A DNA stretch of 64,000 nucleotides from Hyalangium ruber. GTDB taxonomy: Bacteria; Myxococcota; Myxococcia; Myxococcales; Myxococcaceae. Made by a program: the position numbers and the translations under genes. The stretch is taken from positions 744,001-808,000 of the forward strand of contig NZ_JAXIVS010000001.1 in assembly GCF_034259325.1 (NCBI RefSeq). The letters are read 5' to 3'. Position 1 is the stretch's first letter, and the number at the start of each line of letters is the position of its first letter. Under the pieces are notes generated by a model, which worked only from the letters and a program-made list of their open reading frames with translations, was not told where the DNA came from and did no database searches. Below, in pieces: positions 46,005-60,333 of this stretch.

Positions 46005-47018
46005 ATGAAGACATTGTTGACGGGAGCCACGGGCTTGCTTGGCGCCAACCTGGCCCACCTGCTGTGCTCACAGGGTGAGAAACCACGCCTGCTCGTCCGG
46101 GAGGCCAGCGACCGGCGGGGGCTCCGAGGGCTGGTCTACGAGGAGGCCCGGGGGGACCTCTTCGACGCGCCGGCGCTCCGGGCGGCGCTCAAGGGCATCA
46201 CCCACCTCTACCACGTGGCGGGCACGGTGCGGTTCGACCCGTTCTCTCGCAAGGACGTGGCGCGCACCAACACGCAAGGGACGCGGGATGTGATGGAGGC
46301 GGCGCGCACCGCGGGGGTGAAGCGCGTGGTGGTGGTCTCCAGCGTGGCCTCGGTGGGACATGGCACGCTGGACAGGCCCGCCACCGAGGACTCCCTCTAC
46401 AACTTCGAGGGAGACAACCCCTACCACCTGTCCAAGCTGGAGGCCGAGAAGCTGGCGCTGGCCTACTCGGATGCTCAGATGGAGGTGCTGGCGGGCAACC
46501 CCAGCTTCGTCATCGGCCCGTACGACGTGCGGCCCTCCACGAGCGAGCTCGTGCTCCAGGTGGCCCGAGGCCTGACGCCGGTGTACCCGACGGGCGGCTG
46601 CAACGTGGTGAACGCGATGGATGTGGCGCGAGGGCTCCAGCTCATCATGCGCCAGGGGCGCCCCGGTGAGCGCTACCTCCTGGGCGGAGAGAACCTCACC
46701 TTCCGCCAGCTGCTGACGATCATCGCCGAGGAGGCGGGGGTGGCTCCGCCGCGCATCTTCCTGCCGGACACGGCGGTGCGGATTCTGGGGCGCGTGGGAG
46801 ACACAGTGGGACGGCTCTCGCCGGACCTGTTCAAGTACATCAACACGGCCTTCCTGCAGGCGCTGATGATTCCGGCCTACGTGTCCTCGCGGAAGGCCGA
46901 GCTCGAGCTGGGCTATCGCCCGCGTCCGGTGCGCCTGGGCGCCCGCGAGGCCCTGCGCTGGTTCCAGCAGGAGGGCATGCTCTCGCTGGACAAGACCCTG
47001 GCTCCCCCCGAGGCCTGA
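46005..47018 (+). CDS. NAD-dependent epimerase/dehydratase (extended SDR)
   Basis: The protein starts MKTLLTGATGLLGANLAHLL with the GxxGxxG nucleotide loop. It has the active-site pattern S-S-V-A-S-V-G followed by Y-H-L-S-K (YxxxK). PSFVIGPYDVRPST and the domain order resemble dihydroflavonol-4-reductase or HpnA-like enzymes. It should oxidise or reduce a sugar nucleotide, sterol or hopanoid-type compound; the substrate is open. GGGGAG precedes the ATG. No partner gene is close. Confidence 0.92.
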   Translation: MKTLLTGATGLLGANLAHLLCSQGEKPRLLVREASDRRGLRGLVYEEARGDLFDAPALRAALKGITHLYHVAGTVRFDPFSRKDVARTNTQGTRDVMEAARTAGVKRVVVVSSVASVGHGTLDRPATEDSLYNFEGDNPYHLSKLEAEKLALAYSDAQMEVLAGNPSFVIGPYDVRPSTSELVLQVARGLTPVYPTGGCNVVNAMDVARGLQLIMRQGRPGERYLLGGENLTFRQLLTIIAEEAGVAPPRIFLPDTAVRILGRVGDTVGRLSPDLFKYINTAFLQALMIPAYVSSRKAELELGYRPRPVRLGAREALRWFQQEGMLSLDKTLAPPEA

Positions 47019-47118
47019 GCGCGCACGCGGGATTCCCATCTTCCCAACCCACGAGAGAAGCGCCGCGCGTCCGTGAAGCCGGGGTGGCTCTCTGGACAGG
47101 GTGTCGGGCGCATGGCTA

Positions 47119-47141
47119 GGTGAGCGGCACCCGCGCTCACC
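47119..47141 (+). promoter_or_regulatory. Hairpin directly before the TonB-receptor start codon
   Basis: GGTGAGCG and CGCTCACC form a perfect 8-bp stem with a seven-base loop, ending at the base before the ATG and holding the AGGTGAG ribosome-binding site. It may limit translation or serve as an operator. Confidence 0.45.
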
Positions 47142-49355
47142 ATGGTCCGCAGCCCTCCCTCGATCACGCGCCTGCCGCTGCTCGCACTGATCCGTGTGTG
47201 GCTCGGGGCGTGGCTCGGCGCGACCGCCGCCTGGGGCCAGGAGCCCGCGGCCGAGGCACCGCCTCCCGCGCGAGAGACGCTCGTCACCGACACCACGCAG
47301 CCGGCCGAGGCGCCCGAGGGCCGCGCGACGAGCACCGTCCACCGCTCGGACTTCGAGCGCCGCCTGCCGCGCTCCGCCCCGGACGCGCTGCGCTGGGAGC
47401 CCGGCGTCTTCGTGCAGCAGACGGCGCACGCCCAGGGCTCAGCGTACGTGCGAGGCCTCACCGGGCAGCAGACGCTGGCCCTCTTCGACGGCGTGCGCCT
47501 CAACACCAGCACCTGGCGCCAGGGGCCCAACCAGTACTTCTTCACCCTCGACTCCTCCACCCTGGACTCGGTGGAGGTGCTGCGCAGCGGAGCCTCCACC
47601 CCGTACGGCTCGGACGCACTGGGCGGGGTGCTGCTCGCCCACCCCCTCGAGCCGCCCACGAAGCCCACGCCGCTGCGCCCCACCCTGCGGCTGCGAGGCG
47701 CCACCGCGGATCAGGAGCGCGGGGGCCGGTTCCAGCTCCAGGGCGCTACCGAGACGCTCGGCTTCCTCGCGGGCTTCGGAGGCCGGCGCGTGGGCCTGCT
47801 GGAGAGCGGCGGCACCGTCCTCAACCCCAGCGACGGCAAGCTGCCCGAGGTCCCCCGCTTCGCGCCCGACGAACGCACCCAGCTCGGAACCGGCTTCGAC
47901 GAGCTCACCGGCGATGCCCGCCTCGTGTGGCGCCCCACGGCGGAGGACACCCTCACCGCCGCCACGTACCTCTATCGCCAGTACGACGCCCCCCGCACGG
48001 ACCAGTGCGCCCCGCCCTTCTCTCGCTACGACGAGTGCCTCCGGTACGAAGAGCAGTTCCGCACGCTGGCCTACGTGGCCTGGGAGCGCGCCCAGCCCGA
48101 GGGCCCGTCCTCGCGCGTCACCCTCTCCTGGCAGCGCCAGCACGAGCAGCGCACCTTCAACCGCCCCGCCTTCTTCGTCGTGGACCGAGGCACGGACGAC
48201 GTGGACACCCTCGGCACCACCGTGCGCCTCTCGCCCCGGGCCCTCACGCTGGCGGGCCGGGCCCTGCACCTCACCTTCGGCGGAGACGGCGCGGTGGACT
48301 TCCTGCGCTCCTCGGCCCTCACCCGCTTCACCGCGCTGGACGTGGAGCTCCAGCGCAGCCGGGGCCAGTACCTCCAGGGCTCGCGCTACTTCACCGGAGG
48401 CCTCTTCGCGGACGGCGCGTGGCAACTCCAACCGCGCCTCACCCTCCGCGCGGGCACGCGACTGGGCCTGGCGCTGGCGCACGCCCCGGCGGACCCCGAG
48501 TCTGGCACGCAGCGGGTGGAGAGCGCCTGGGTGCCGTGGGTGGGGCACACGGGCCTGGAGTGGCGCACCACCGAGGCCCTCTCGCTGCTGGCGCACGTGG
48601 ACCACTCCTTCCGCGCGCCCAACCTGGATGATCTCACCTCGCGCCAGCAGACCGGCCCGGGCTTCCAGTTCGAGAACGCGGCGCTCGGCCCGGAGCGCGC
48701 CACCACCCTGGAGCTCGGCGCCCGTCTGCGCACCAGCCACCTCTCGCTGGAGGGCTGGGGCTTCGCCACCCGCCTCCACGGCGCCATCATCCGCCGCCCG
48801 CGCAACGTCACCGACTGCCCGCCCTCCACGCCCCAGTGCGGCGCCTCGTGGTCGCGCTTCCAGCTCGTCAACGCGGCGTCCGACAGCTCGCTCTACGGCC
48901 TGGAGGGCAGCGCCCGCCTGAGGCTCCCCTGGACGCTCACACTCCAGACAGGCGTGGCCTGGGCGTGGGGAGAGAGCCCCAACCCCGCCGAGCCCCCCAG
49001 CAACCCCGCGGTACCCTACGCCCCCCGCCTGCCGCTCTCGCGCGTGCCGCCCCTCAACGGGACCGCGGAGCTCTCGTGGAGCCACCCCTGGGGCTTCTCG
49101 GCGAGCACCGGCGTGCGCTGGGCCCTGCCGCAGACCCGGCTCGCGCTGGCCGACCGCTCCGATGCGCGCATCCCCCTGGGAGGCACGCCGGGCTACGCGG
49201 TGCTGGACGTGCGCGCCTCCTGGCGGCTGGGCACGCGCCTCATCCTCGCCGCCGTGCTCGAGAACGTGACGGACACCGCGTACCGCTCCCACGGCTCGAG
49301 CGTGAACGGGCCGGGCCGCGGCGTCCTGCTGTCCCTGGAAACCACCCCCCTCTGA
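47142..49355 (+). CDS. TonB-dependent outer-membrane receptor
   Basis: The 737-residue protein has a signal peptide (LGAWLGATAAWG) and a plug domain with RSAPDALRWEPGVFVQQ, YVRGLTGQQTLALFDGVRLN and VEVLRSGASTPYGSDALGG. It closes with a 22-strand type barrel whose final strand ends LLSLETTPL. It takes up a scarce ligand, such as a siderophore, haem, cobalamin or oligosaccharide, using TonB energy. The substrate cannot be read. The N-terminal 50 residues are proline-rich, without a secretin/STN signalling domain. A lipoprotein gene follows after 18 bases. Confidence 0.92.
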   Translation: MVRSPPSITRLPLLALIRVWLGAWLGATAAWGQEPAAEAPPPARETLVTDTTQPAEAPEGRATSTVHRSDFERRLPRSAPDALRWEPGVFVQQTAHAQGSAYVRGLTGQQTLALFDGVRLNTSTWRQGPNQYFFTLDSSTLDSVEVLRSGASTPYGSDALGGVLLAHPLEPPTKPTPLRPTLRLRGATADQERGGRFQLQGATETLGFLAGFGGRRVGLLESGGTVLNPSDGKLPEVPRFAPDERTQLGTGFDELTGDARLVWRPTAEDTLTAATYLYRQYDAPRTDQCAPPFSRYDECLRYEEQFRTLAYVAWERAQPEGPSSRVTLSWQRQHEQRTFNRPAFFVVDRGTDDVDTLGTTVRLSPRALTLAGRALHLTFGGDGAVDFLRSSALTRFTALDVELQRSRGQYLQGSRYFTGGLFADGAWQLQPRLTLRAGTRLGLALAHAPADPESGTQRVESAWVPWVGHTGLEWRTTEALSLLAHVDHSFRAPNLDDLTSRQQTGPGFQFENAALGPERATTLELGARLRTSHLSLEGWGFATRLHGAIIRRPRNVTDCPPSTPQCGASWSRFQLVNAASDSSLYGLEGSARLRLPWTLTLQTGVAWAWGESPNPAEPPSNPAVPYAPRLPLSRVPPLNGTAELSWSHPWGFSASTGVRWALPQTRLALADRSDARIPLGGTPGYAVLDVRASWRLGTRLILAAVLENVTDTAYRSHGSSVNGPGRGVLLSLETTPL

Positions 49356-49373
49356 ACAAAGGAGAGCCACACC

Positions 49374-50483
49374 ATGAAGAAGCGCCTTCTGTGCCTGACC
49401 GCGGTGACGCTGTGGATGTCCGCCTGCAACGAGTCGGATCCCATCGATCCGCCCGTCAACCCGCCGGCCTTCGAGTGCAAGCCGACCCCCGTCACCACGG
49501 AGGACGTGGCGAGCTGCCAGCCGGCGGCCACGGACTACCGGCCGCGCGAGCCGCAGGTGAACAACGGCCCCACGGATGCGTGGGCCGCGTGCATCTCGGA
49601 TGACAACACCTACCACCCCATCAACCAGAACATCTCCACGGTGGCGCGCTCGGCGGCGTACGACGAGATCGCCGGGCTGCTGTGGCGCGACTGCCAGACG
49701 CCCTCGAAGGAGAACTTCGTGACGGCGCTGGACAAGTTCACCCAGCCCGAGGGCATCGCCTCGCGCGTGCAGCGCCGCGAGGACTACCACTACCCGGCGG
49801 CCCCCAACGGCGGGCGGTGCCGCGACGCGGGCGTGCCGGAGACGGCGCCGGACCGCTGCGTGGGCCCGTCCAAGCTGCTGCCCATCATCAACGACGCCTT
49901 CACCAAGGGCGCCAACGGCGAGCAGCCCCGCGTGCAGGCCGCGCGCATCGAGGCGGCGCTGCTGTGGTTCTTCTACATCTCGCCCTACTCCGAGGTGAAC
50001 AGCTGCACCAGCGCGCCGCAGGACTGCGACAGCGCCTGGGCCTACTACACGGGTGGCAGCGCGCGCGGCACGCCCGTGGGCCTGGCCGCCATCGTGCGCG
50101 ACGTGGGGCCCGCCACGCACGAGCGCGCCTATGACGCGGCGCTGGCGGTGCGCTGCTGGCGCAACCTGGACAACGAAACGGGCGCCGCCTCCAACCTGGA
50201 GCTGCGCAACCGCGCCATGGCCCAGTACGACCGCGCGCTCTTGCGCGGCGTGGCCCTCGTCCTCCGCCAGCGCTTCACCCAGCTGCCCCAGGGCACCGAG
50301 GAGGATCAGCAGACGCGCCTGGCCTTCATCAACACCCTGGCGCCCTTCCTGGACCGCGAGGCCCGCGCCCGCAACGCCTCTCAAGCCGAGGTGCTGAGGA
50401 CCCAGTCTTCCAGTGCGAGTGCCTCCGCGGTGGATGTCGCCGCCGCCACCGCCGCGATCGATGCGCTCTTCTCCTGCCCGTAA
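49374..50483 (+). CDS. Cysteine-containing lipoprotein linked to the TonB receptor
   Basis: AAAGGAGAG precedes the ATG, and the signal MKKRLLCLTAVTLWMSAC is a lipoprotein type with the lipid cysteine at residue 18. The mature 350 residues are helical, with conserved-looking parts NQNISTVARSAAYDEIAGLLW, AALLWFFYISPYSE and DSAWAYYTGG, and several paired cysteines. The AWAYYTGG region recalls all-helical iron-regulated or DUF4856-like proteins, but the imelysin GxHxxE motif is absent, so no family is claimed. Its 18-base distance from the receptor points to a shared ligand pathway. Confidence 0.7.
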   Translation: MKKRLLCLTAVTLWMSACNESDPIDPPVNPPAFECKPTPVTTEDVASCQPAATDYRPREPQVNNGPTDAWAACISDDNTYHPINQNISTVARSAAYDEIAGLLWRDCQTPSKENFVTALDKFTQPEGIASRVQRREDYHYPAAPNGGRCRDAGVPETAPDRCVGPSKLLPIINDAFTKGANGEQPRVQAARIEAALLWFFYISPYSEVNSCTSAPQDCDSAWAYYTGGSARGTPVGLAAIVRDVGPATHERAYDAALAVRCWRNLDNETGAASNLELRNRAMAQYDRALLRGVALVLRQRFTQLPQGTEEDQQTRLAFINTLAPFLDREARARNASQAEVLRTQSSSASASAVDVAAATAAIDALFSCP

Positions 50484-50606
50484 TCAATAGGGAATCCCAG
50501 GACCGCACAGTTGCTGTGACGCACGTGTTTCACTGGGCTTCCAATTTTTCCCTGTTCTCATCCCCAGAAGCGAAAATTCTCGCAGGACAAGAAGAACTAC
50601 GTCCTA

Positions 50607-50663
50607 TTGACAACTTTGCTTAAACAGAACTCAATTACATTGGATTATTGAATCAGTAATCCA
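50607..50663 (+). promoter_or_regulatory. Promoter and inverted repeat upstream of the subtilase gene
   Basis: A perfect -35 box TTGACA (50607-50612) stands in an unusually AT-rich leader, with only weak -10 matches 17-18 bases later. Downstream, TGGATTA (50641-50647) and TAATCCA (50657-50663) are perfect inverted repeats with a 9-base spacer, about 73 bases before the ATG. This may be an operator or a leader hairpin. Confidence 0.5.
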
Positions 50664-50735
50664 GTTGGGCAGGGGTACCGCCGAGAAAACCTCTGTCTGG
50701 TAGTTCCCATCCTCAGCAGAAAGCAGGAGCCGTTA

Positions 50736-55175
<4,440 letters not shown>

Positions 55176-55202
55176 GGCTCGGCTGAAGTCCTGAAGTTCA
55201 GG

Positions 55203-55244
55203 AGGCGCCGCACCGGAAGCAACGGTGCGGCGCCTTCTTCTTTT
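55203..55244 (+). terminator. Strong Rho-independent terminator after the subtilase gene
   Basis: AGGCGCCGCACCG and CGGTGCGGCGCCT form a perfect 13-bp stem with loop GAAGCAA, followed by TCTTCTTTT. It lies 28 bases after the stop. A smaller inverted repeat CCTGAA/TTCAGG precedes it. It also closes the convergent histidine kinase gene. Confidence 0.88.
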
Positions 55245-55250
55245 CGCGCC

Positions 55251-56756
<1,506 letters not shown>

Positions 56757-56931
56757 GGCACCGGCGCTCCTCCATTCCAGTCCCCGCCCCCCGCAGTACC
56801 CTGGCAATCGGAATGGTTTTCAGTCCCGCATTGAACAACAGCCGTGCCAGCCGGGCCAACCCAGCAATCCCAGCCCCAAGCGGGAGGAACCCCACCTGTG
56901 GAGAATGAGACGGAGCGCGCCCGGCCCGCGG

Positions 56932-57966
56932 TTACTTCTTGCGGTCCTTATGGGTGCGCGGCAGCGCGTGGGAGATGAGGGACACATAGTCCACCGCCTG
57001 CACCTTGGGCGGCGGCGGCGGCGTGCCCAGCGCGGCCAGGCGCTTGGTGAACGCGGCGATGATGTCGGGCACGGGGCGGATGGCTTGAATCAGCCCGTTG
57101 GGCCCCTCGAGCGCCTGCGAGAGCGCCACCGCCGCCTGCTGCAGCGGCAGGCCCCGGCGGATGAGGTCCTGGAACGAGTTGGACAGGGTGATGATGTTGT
57201 GGCCGGCCGTCTGCACCATCTCCACGGCGATTTTGATGACCTGGGGAGCGGTGAGGTGCCCGTCGGCCAGCAGCACCAGCGCGGCCTGGAAGTAGTTGAA
57301 GACGGGCACCACGCGCGGGCCGTAGGCGGCGAAGTGCGCGGGCGGCGTGAGCTTGTCCAGGTGGATGAAGATGCGGCGCACGGGGTCCGACACGGGGATC
57401 TGCTTCCACGTGGCATGCACGCGCGCGGCGTCATCCGGGTAGACGCCGCCGGCCTCCAGCACCTGGGTGAGCACGCGCTCGTCCACGCGGCCGGCGATCA
57501 GATCCGCGTAGAGCGAGTAGATGAAGGCGTCGGCCTCCGCGTCGTCTCCGAAGAGCACCTCCTCGGCCTCGACGGGGGCGCGCAGGCGGCTGTCGAGGAT
57601 GGCGGGCAGCTTGTAGCCCACTTGTCCCCGCAGGGCCCGAAAGCGCCCGCGCAGCAGGTTGCCCACGTTGTCCTTGAGGACGAACTCGTCCCACTTCACC
57701 CCGTCGAGCTTGAGCTTCTCCTCCAGCACGGCGCGCATCTGCTTGGGGCTGCCGGAGACGATGCACAGGCGGGTGTCGCCATTGGCCGCCAGCTCGCGGA
57801 TGAGCGCGCTGGCGCCCGGCACGGCCACCTTCTCGTGGGCCTTCTGGAAGGCGGTGCGCACCAGGTCCCGGAACGAGTCGAAGTCGGTGCGCAGGTACGT
57901 CTTGTCGAGATCCCACCGGTAGATGCGCCTGGGAGGCCGGGGATCGATGCGGTCCGGCAGGCTCAC
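56932..57966 (-). CDS. HAD-like phosphatase family protein
   Basis: The GTG start overlaps the plsX stop (GTGA). The protein begins RIYRWDLDKTYLRTDFDSF, whose D-x-D-x-T is the HAD nucleophile motif, then LCIVSGSPKQMRAVL (motif II) and a third acidic motif FGDDAEADAFIYS. The C-terminal 130 residues are helix-rich. It resembles the App1/phosphatidate-phosphatase type HAD proteins, but the match is loose. Coupling to plsX suggests a lipid phosphate substrate; this is inference. Confidence 0.78.
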   Translation of the reverse strand: MSLPDRIDPRPPRRIYRWDLDKTYLRTDFDSFRDLVRTAFQKAHEKVAVPGASALIRELAANGDTRLCIVSGSPKQMRAVLEEKLKLDGVKWDEFVLKDNVGNLLRGRFRALRGQVGYKLPAILDSRLRAPVEAEEVLFGDDAEADAFIYSLYADLIAGRVDERVLTQVLEAGGVYPDDAARVHATWKQIPVSDPVRRIFIHLDKLTPPAHFAAYGPRVVPVFNYFQAALVLLADGHLTAPQVIKIAVEMVQTAGHNIITLSNSFQDLIRRGLPLQQAAVALSQALEGPNGLIQAIRPVPDIIAAFTKRLAALGTPPPPPKVQAVDYVSLISHALPRTHKDRKK

Positions 57967-59006
57967 TTCGCGAGGCCCTCCTGGATGGCCGTGCCCAGCT
58001 GGTGCGCCACGGCCTTGGCGGCCACCTTGCCCGCGTTGGTGATGGCGCGCGCCTTCGAGCGCCCGTGCGCCTTGATGAAGATACGGTCGAAGCCGAGGAT
58101 GGGGGCCCCGCCGTACTGCTCCCAGTCGGTGATGTCTTTGATCCGCTGGATGCCGCTGGAGAGCATGGCCAGGCCGGCGCGCCAGCGCAGCTTCTCCTTG
58201 TAGGCGTAGCGGGCCAGCTCCACCACCGTCTCGTGGACGCCCTCGAGCATCTTCAGGCACACGTTGCCCACGAAGCCGTCGGTGACGATGACGTCCACGG
58301 TGCCCTTGGGGATCTCCACGCCCTCCACGTTGCCGACGAAGTTGAGCCCTCCCATGGAGGACAGGCGCGTGTGGGCCTCCACCACGCGCGGGGGGCCCTT
58401 CTGCGGCTCCACGCCGTTGGAGAGCAGCGCCACCTTGGGGCGCTCGTTGCGCGAGATGATGCGCGCGTACGCCGAGCCCATGACGGCGAAGGTGACCAGG
58501 TCCTCGGCGGTGGCCTCCACCGTGGCCCCCACGTCGAGGATGAGCGAGAACGGATCCTCCTTCTCGCCGCGAGTGCCGCGCGTCGGGTACACGGCCGCCA
58601 GCGCGGCCCGGCGCACGCCGGGGATGAGCTGGAAGTGGCGCGCGCACGCGAGCACGCCCGCGCCGGTGTTGCCGGCGGAGACCAGGGCGTGGGCCTCGCC
58701 CTCGGCCACCAGTCGCGCGGCCACCGCCACCGAGGCGTTCTTCTTTCGCGCCAGCGCCTCGCCGGGCTTCTCGTCCATGCCCACCACCTCGGTGGCGTGC
58801 TGCACGGAGATGCGCTCGGCGCGGTGCTTGGTGTCGGCCAGCACCGCGTCGATCTGCTCGCGGTCGCCGACGAGCAGCGCGTGGATGTGGGGTGCTTCGA
58901 GGGAGAGCTGCGCGGCGCCCCGCACCACCTCGGCGGGCCCGTGGTCGCTGCCCATCACATCGAAGGCAATGGTGACGTCCTGGATCTCCTCACGCGTGCC
59001 CGCCAT
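57963..59006 (-). CDS. plsX: Phosphate acyltransferase PlsX
   Basis: This 347-residue protein has the PlsX start TIAFDVMGSDHGPAEVVRGA, followed by LVSAGNTGAGVLACARH and VIVTDGFVGNVCLKMLEG. It converts acyl-ACP to acyl-phosphate for the first acylation of glycerol-3-phosphate. It lies nine bases after the MFS gene and overlaps the HAD gene, so the three look co-translated. The usual neighbours in fatty acid clusters (fabH, fabD) are absent. Confidence 0.96.
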   Translation of the reverse strand: MAGTREEIQDVTIAFDVMGSDHGPAEVVRGAAQLSLEAPHIHALLVGDREQIDAVLADTKHRAERISVQHATEVVGMDEKPGEALARKKNASVAVAARLVAEGEAHALVSAGNTGAGVLACARHFQLIPGVRRAALAAVYPTRGTRGEKEDPFSLILDVGATVEATAEDLVTFAVMGSAYARIISRNERPKVALLSNGVEPQKGPPRVVEAHTRLSSMGGLNFVGNVEGVEIPKGTVDVIVTDGFVGNVCLKMLEGVHETVVELARYAYKEKLRWRAGLAMLSSGIQRIKDITDWEQYGGAPILGFDRIFIKAHGRSKARAITNAGKVAAKAVAHQLGTAIQEGLAK

Positions 59007-59015
59007 GAACCCATC

Positions 59016-60323
59016 TTACGAGCTTTGGCCGACGCTCGCGCCCGGCAATCGCATGCGTGAGGCCAGCGACAGGGCCAGCACCAGGCCGGCCACCATGAGC
59101 ACGGCGGCCGTTCCATAGGGCGCCACGGGCCCGAAGCCGGTGAAGAGCCACCCGCCCAGGGCGGGGCCGAGGATGCGGCCCAGCGAGCCGAAGGCCTGAT
59201 AAGTACCCAACACCGCGCCCTGGCGCTCGGGCGGAGCGTGCAGCGAGGCCAGGGCGGACATGGCCGGGTTGGCGAAGGCCGAGCCCACCGCGAGCAGCCC
59301 CATGGCGGGGAAGAGCCAGCCGTAGGAGGGCGCCAGGGGCAGCAGCCCCAGGCCCAGCGCCGTCACCCCGAAGCCCACCACGGCCAGCACGCTCTCGCGT
59401 CCCGGGTGGTGGTTGCCCTCCTCCTGCCGCCGCGCGGGCAACAGGCGGCGGATCAACCCGCCCTGGATGAGGGCCGACAGCACGCCCACCATGGCGAACA
59501 GCCACCCGGTGCGCAGGCTGGCCTGGGCCAGCGCCTCGGGGCTGGCCTGGGCGGAGAGGAAGAAGAGGCCGCCCTCCATGGGCACGGGCCCGGAGGAGAG
59601 GAAGCGCGACAGCAGGTACACCGAGAAGGTGCCCTCCATCTGCGCGAAGGCGGTGGTGAACAGGAGGATGAGCAGCAGGCAGTGCCCCACCACGGGCATG
59701 CGCAGCGCCAGGGCGGCCCCGCGCAGGGTGCGGGAGGAGGCGGCGGAGGGGCTGTCCACCCGACGCGACTCGGGCAGGAACAGGAAGGTGAGCACCAGAT
59801 TCAGCCCGGCCAGGCTCGCGGCGAACAAGCCGATGGCGAGGTTGCCACCCCAGGCCCCCATGAAGCCGCCGATGGCCGGCCCCAGCACGAAGCCCAGGCC
59901 GAACGCGGCGCCAATGAGGCCCATGCCCCGGGCGCGCTCCTCCGGGCGGGTGACGTCGGCCACGTAGGCCTGCGCGGTGGAGATGTTGCCCCCGGACATG
60001 CCGTCGATGATGCGCGCCAGGAACAACAGCGGCAGCGAGTGGGCGAAGGCGAAGAGCAGGTAGGCCGCCATGGAGCCCGTGAGGCTCAGCAGCAGCACGG
60101 GCCGCCGGCCATAGCGGTCCGACAGCCGGCCCAGCACGGGGGCGAACACCAACTGCATCAGCGAAAACACGGAGACCAGGAGCCCCGCCGTGAACGGCGA
60201 GGCCCCGAACTTCACCCCGTACACACCCAGCTGCGGGATGAGGATGCCGAACCCGATGAGGTCCAGCGCGACGATGCCAAAGACGACGCGCAGCGAGGCG
60301 CGTCGCCCGGGAACCTCCTCCAT
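59016..60323 (-). CDS. MFS transporter (TetA-like, 12 helices)
   Basis: The start at 60323 gives MEEVPGRRASLRVVFGIVAL. GRLSDRYGRRPVLLLS is the MFS loop motif, with LGPAIGGFMGAWGG in helix 5, as in drug:proton antiporters of the TetA group. It could export a drug, lipid or metabolite; the substrate is unknown. It lies 10 bases after gltC and 9 before plsX, so it belongs to the same transcription unit. Confidence 0.9.
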   Translation of the reverse strand: MEEVPGRRASLRVVFGIVALDLIGFGILIPQLGVYGVKFGASPFTAGLLVSVFSLMQLVFAPVLGRLSDRYGRRPVLLLSLTGSMAAYLLFAFAHSLPLLFLARIIDGMSGGNISTAQAYVADVTRPEERARGMGLIGAAFGLGFVLGPAIGGFMGAWGGNLAIGLFAASLAGLNLVLTFLFLPESRRVDSPSAASSRTLRGAALALRMPVVGHCLLLILLFTTAFAQMEGTFSVYLLSRFLSSGPVPMEGGLFFLSAQASPEALAQASLRTGWLFAMVGVLSALIQGGLIRRLLPARRQEEGNHHPGRESVLAVVGFGVTALGLGLLPLAPSYGWLFPAMGLLAVGSAFANPAMSALASLHAPPERQGAVLGTYQAFGSLGRILGPALGGWLFTGFGPVAPYGTAAVLMVAGLVLALSLASRMRLPGASVGQSS

Positions 60324-60333
60324 TACCCCCCGC

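Noticed and set aside
43171-46008. Plus-strand frame of 945 codons
   Set aside because: Crosses the LysR and pcnB genes and a terminator; no domain and biased composition.
47439-50384. Minus-strand frame of 981 codons
   Set aside because: Shadow of the TonB receptor and lipoprotein genes, without recognisable domains.
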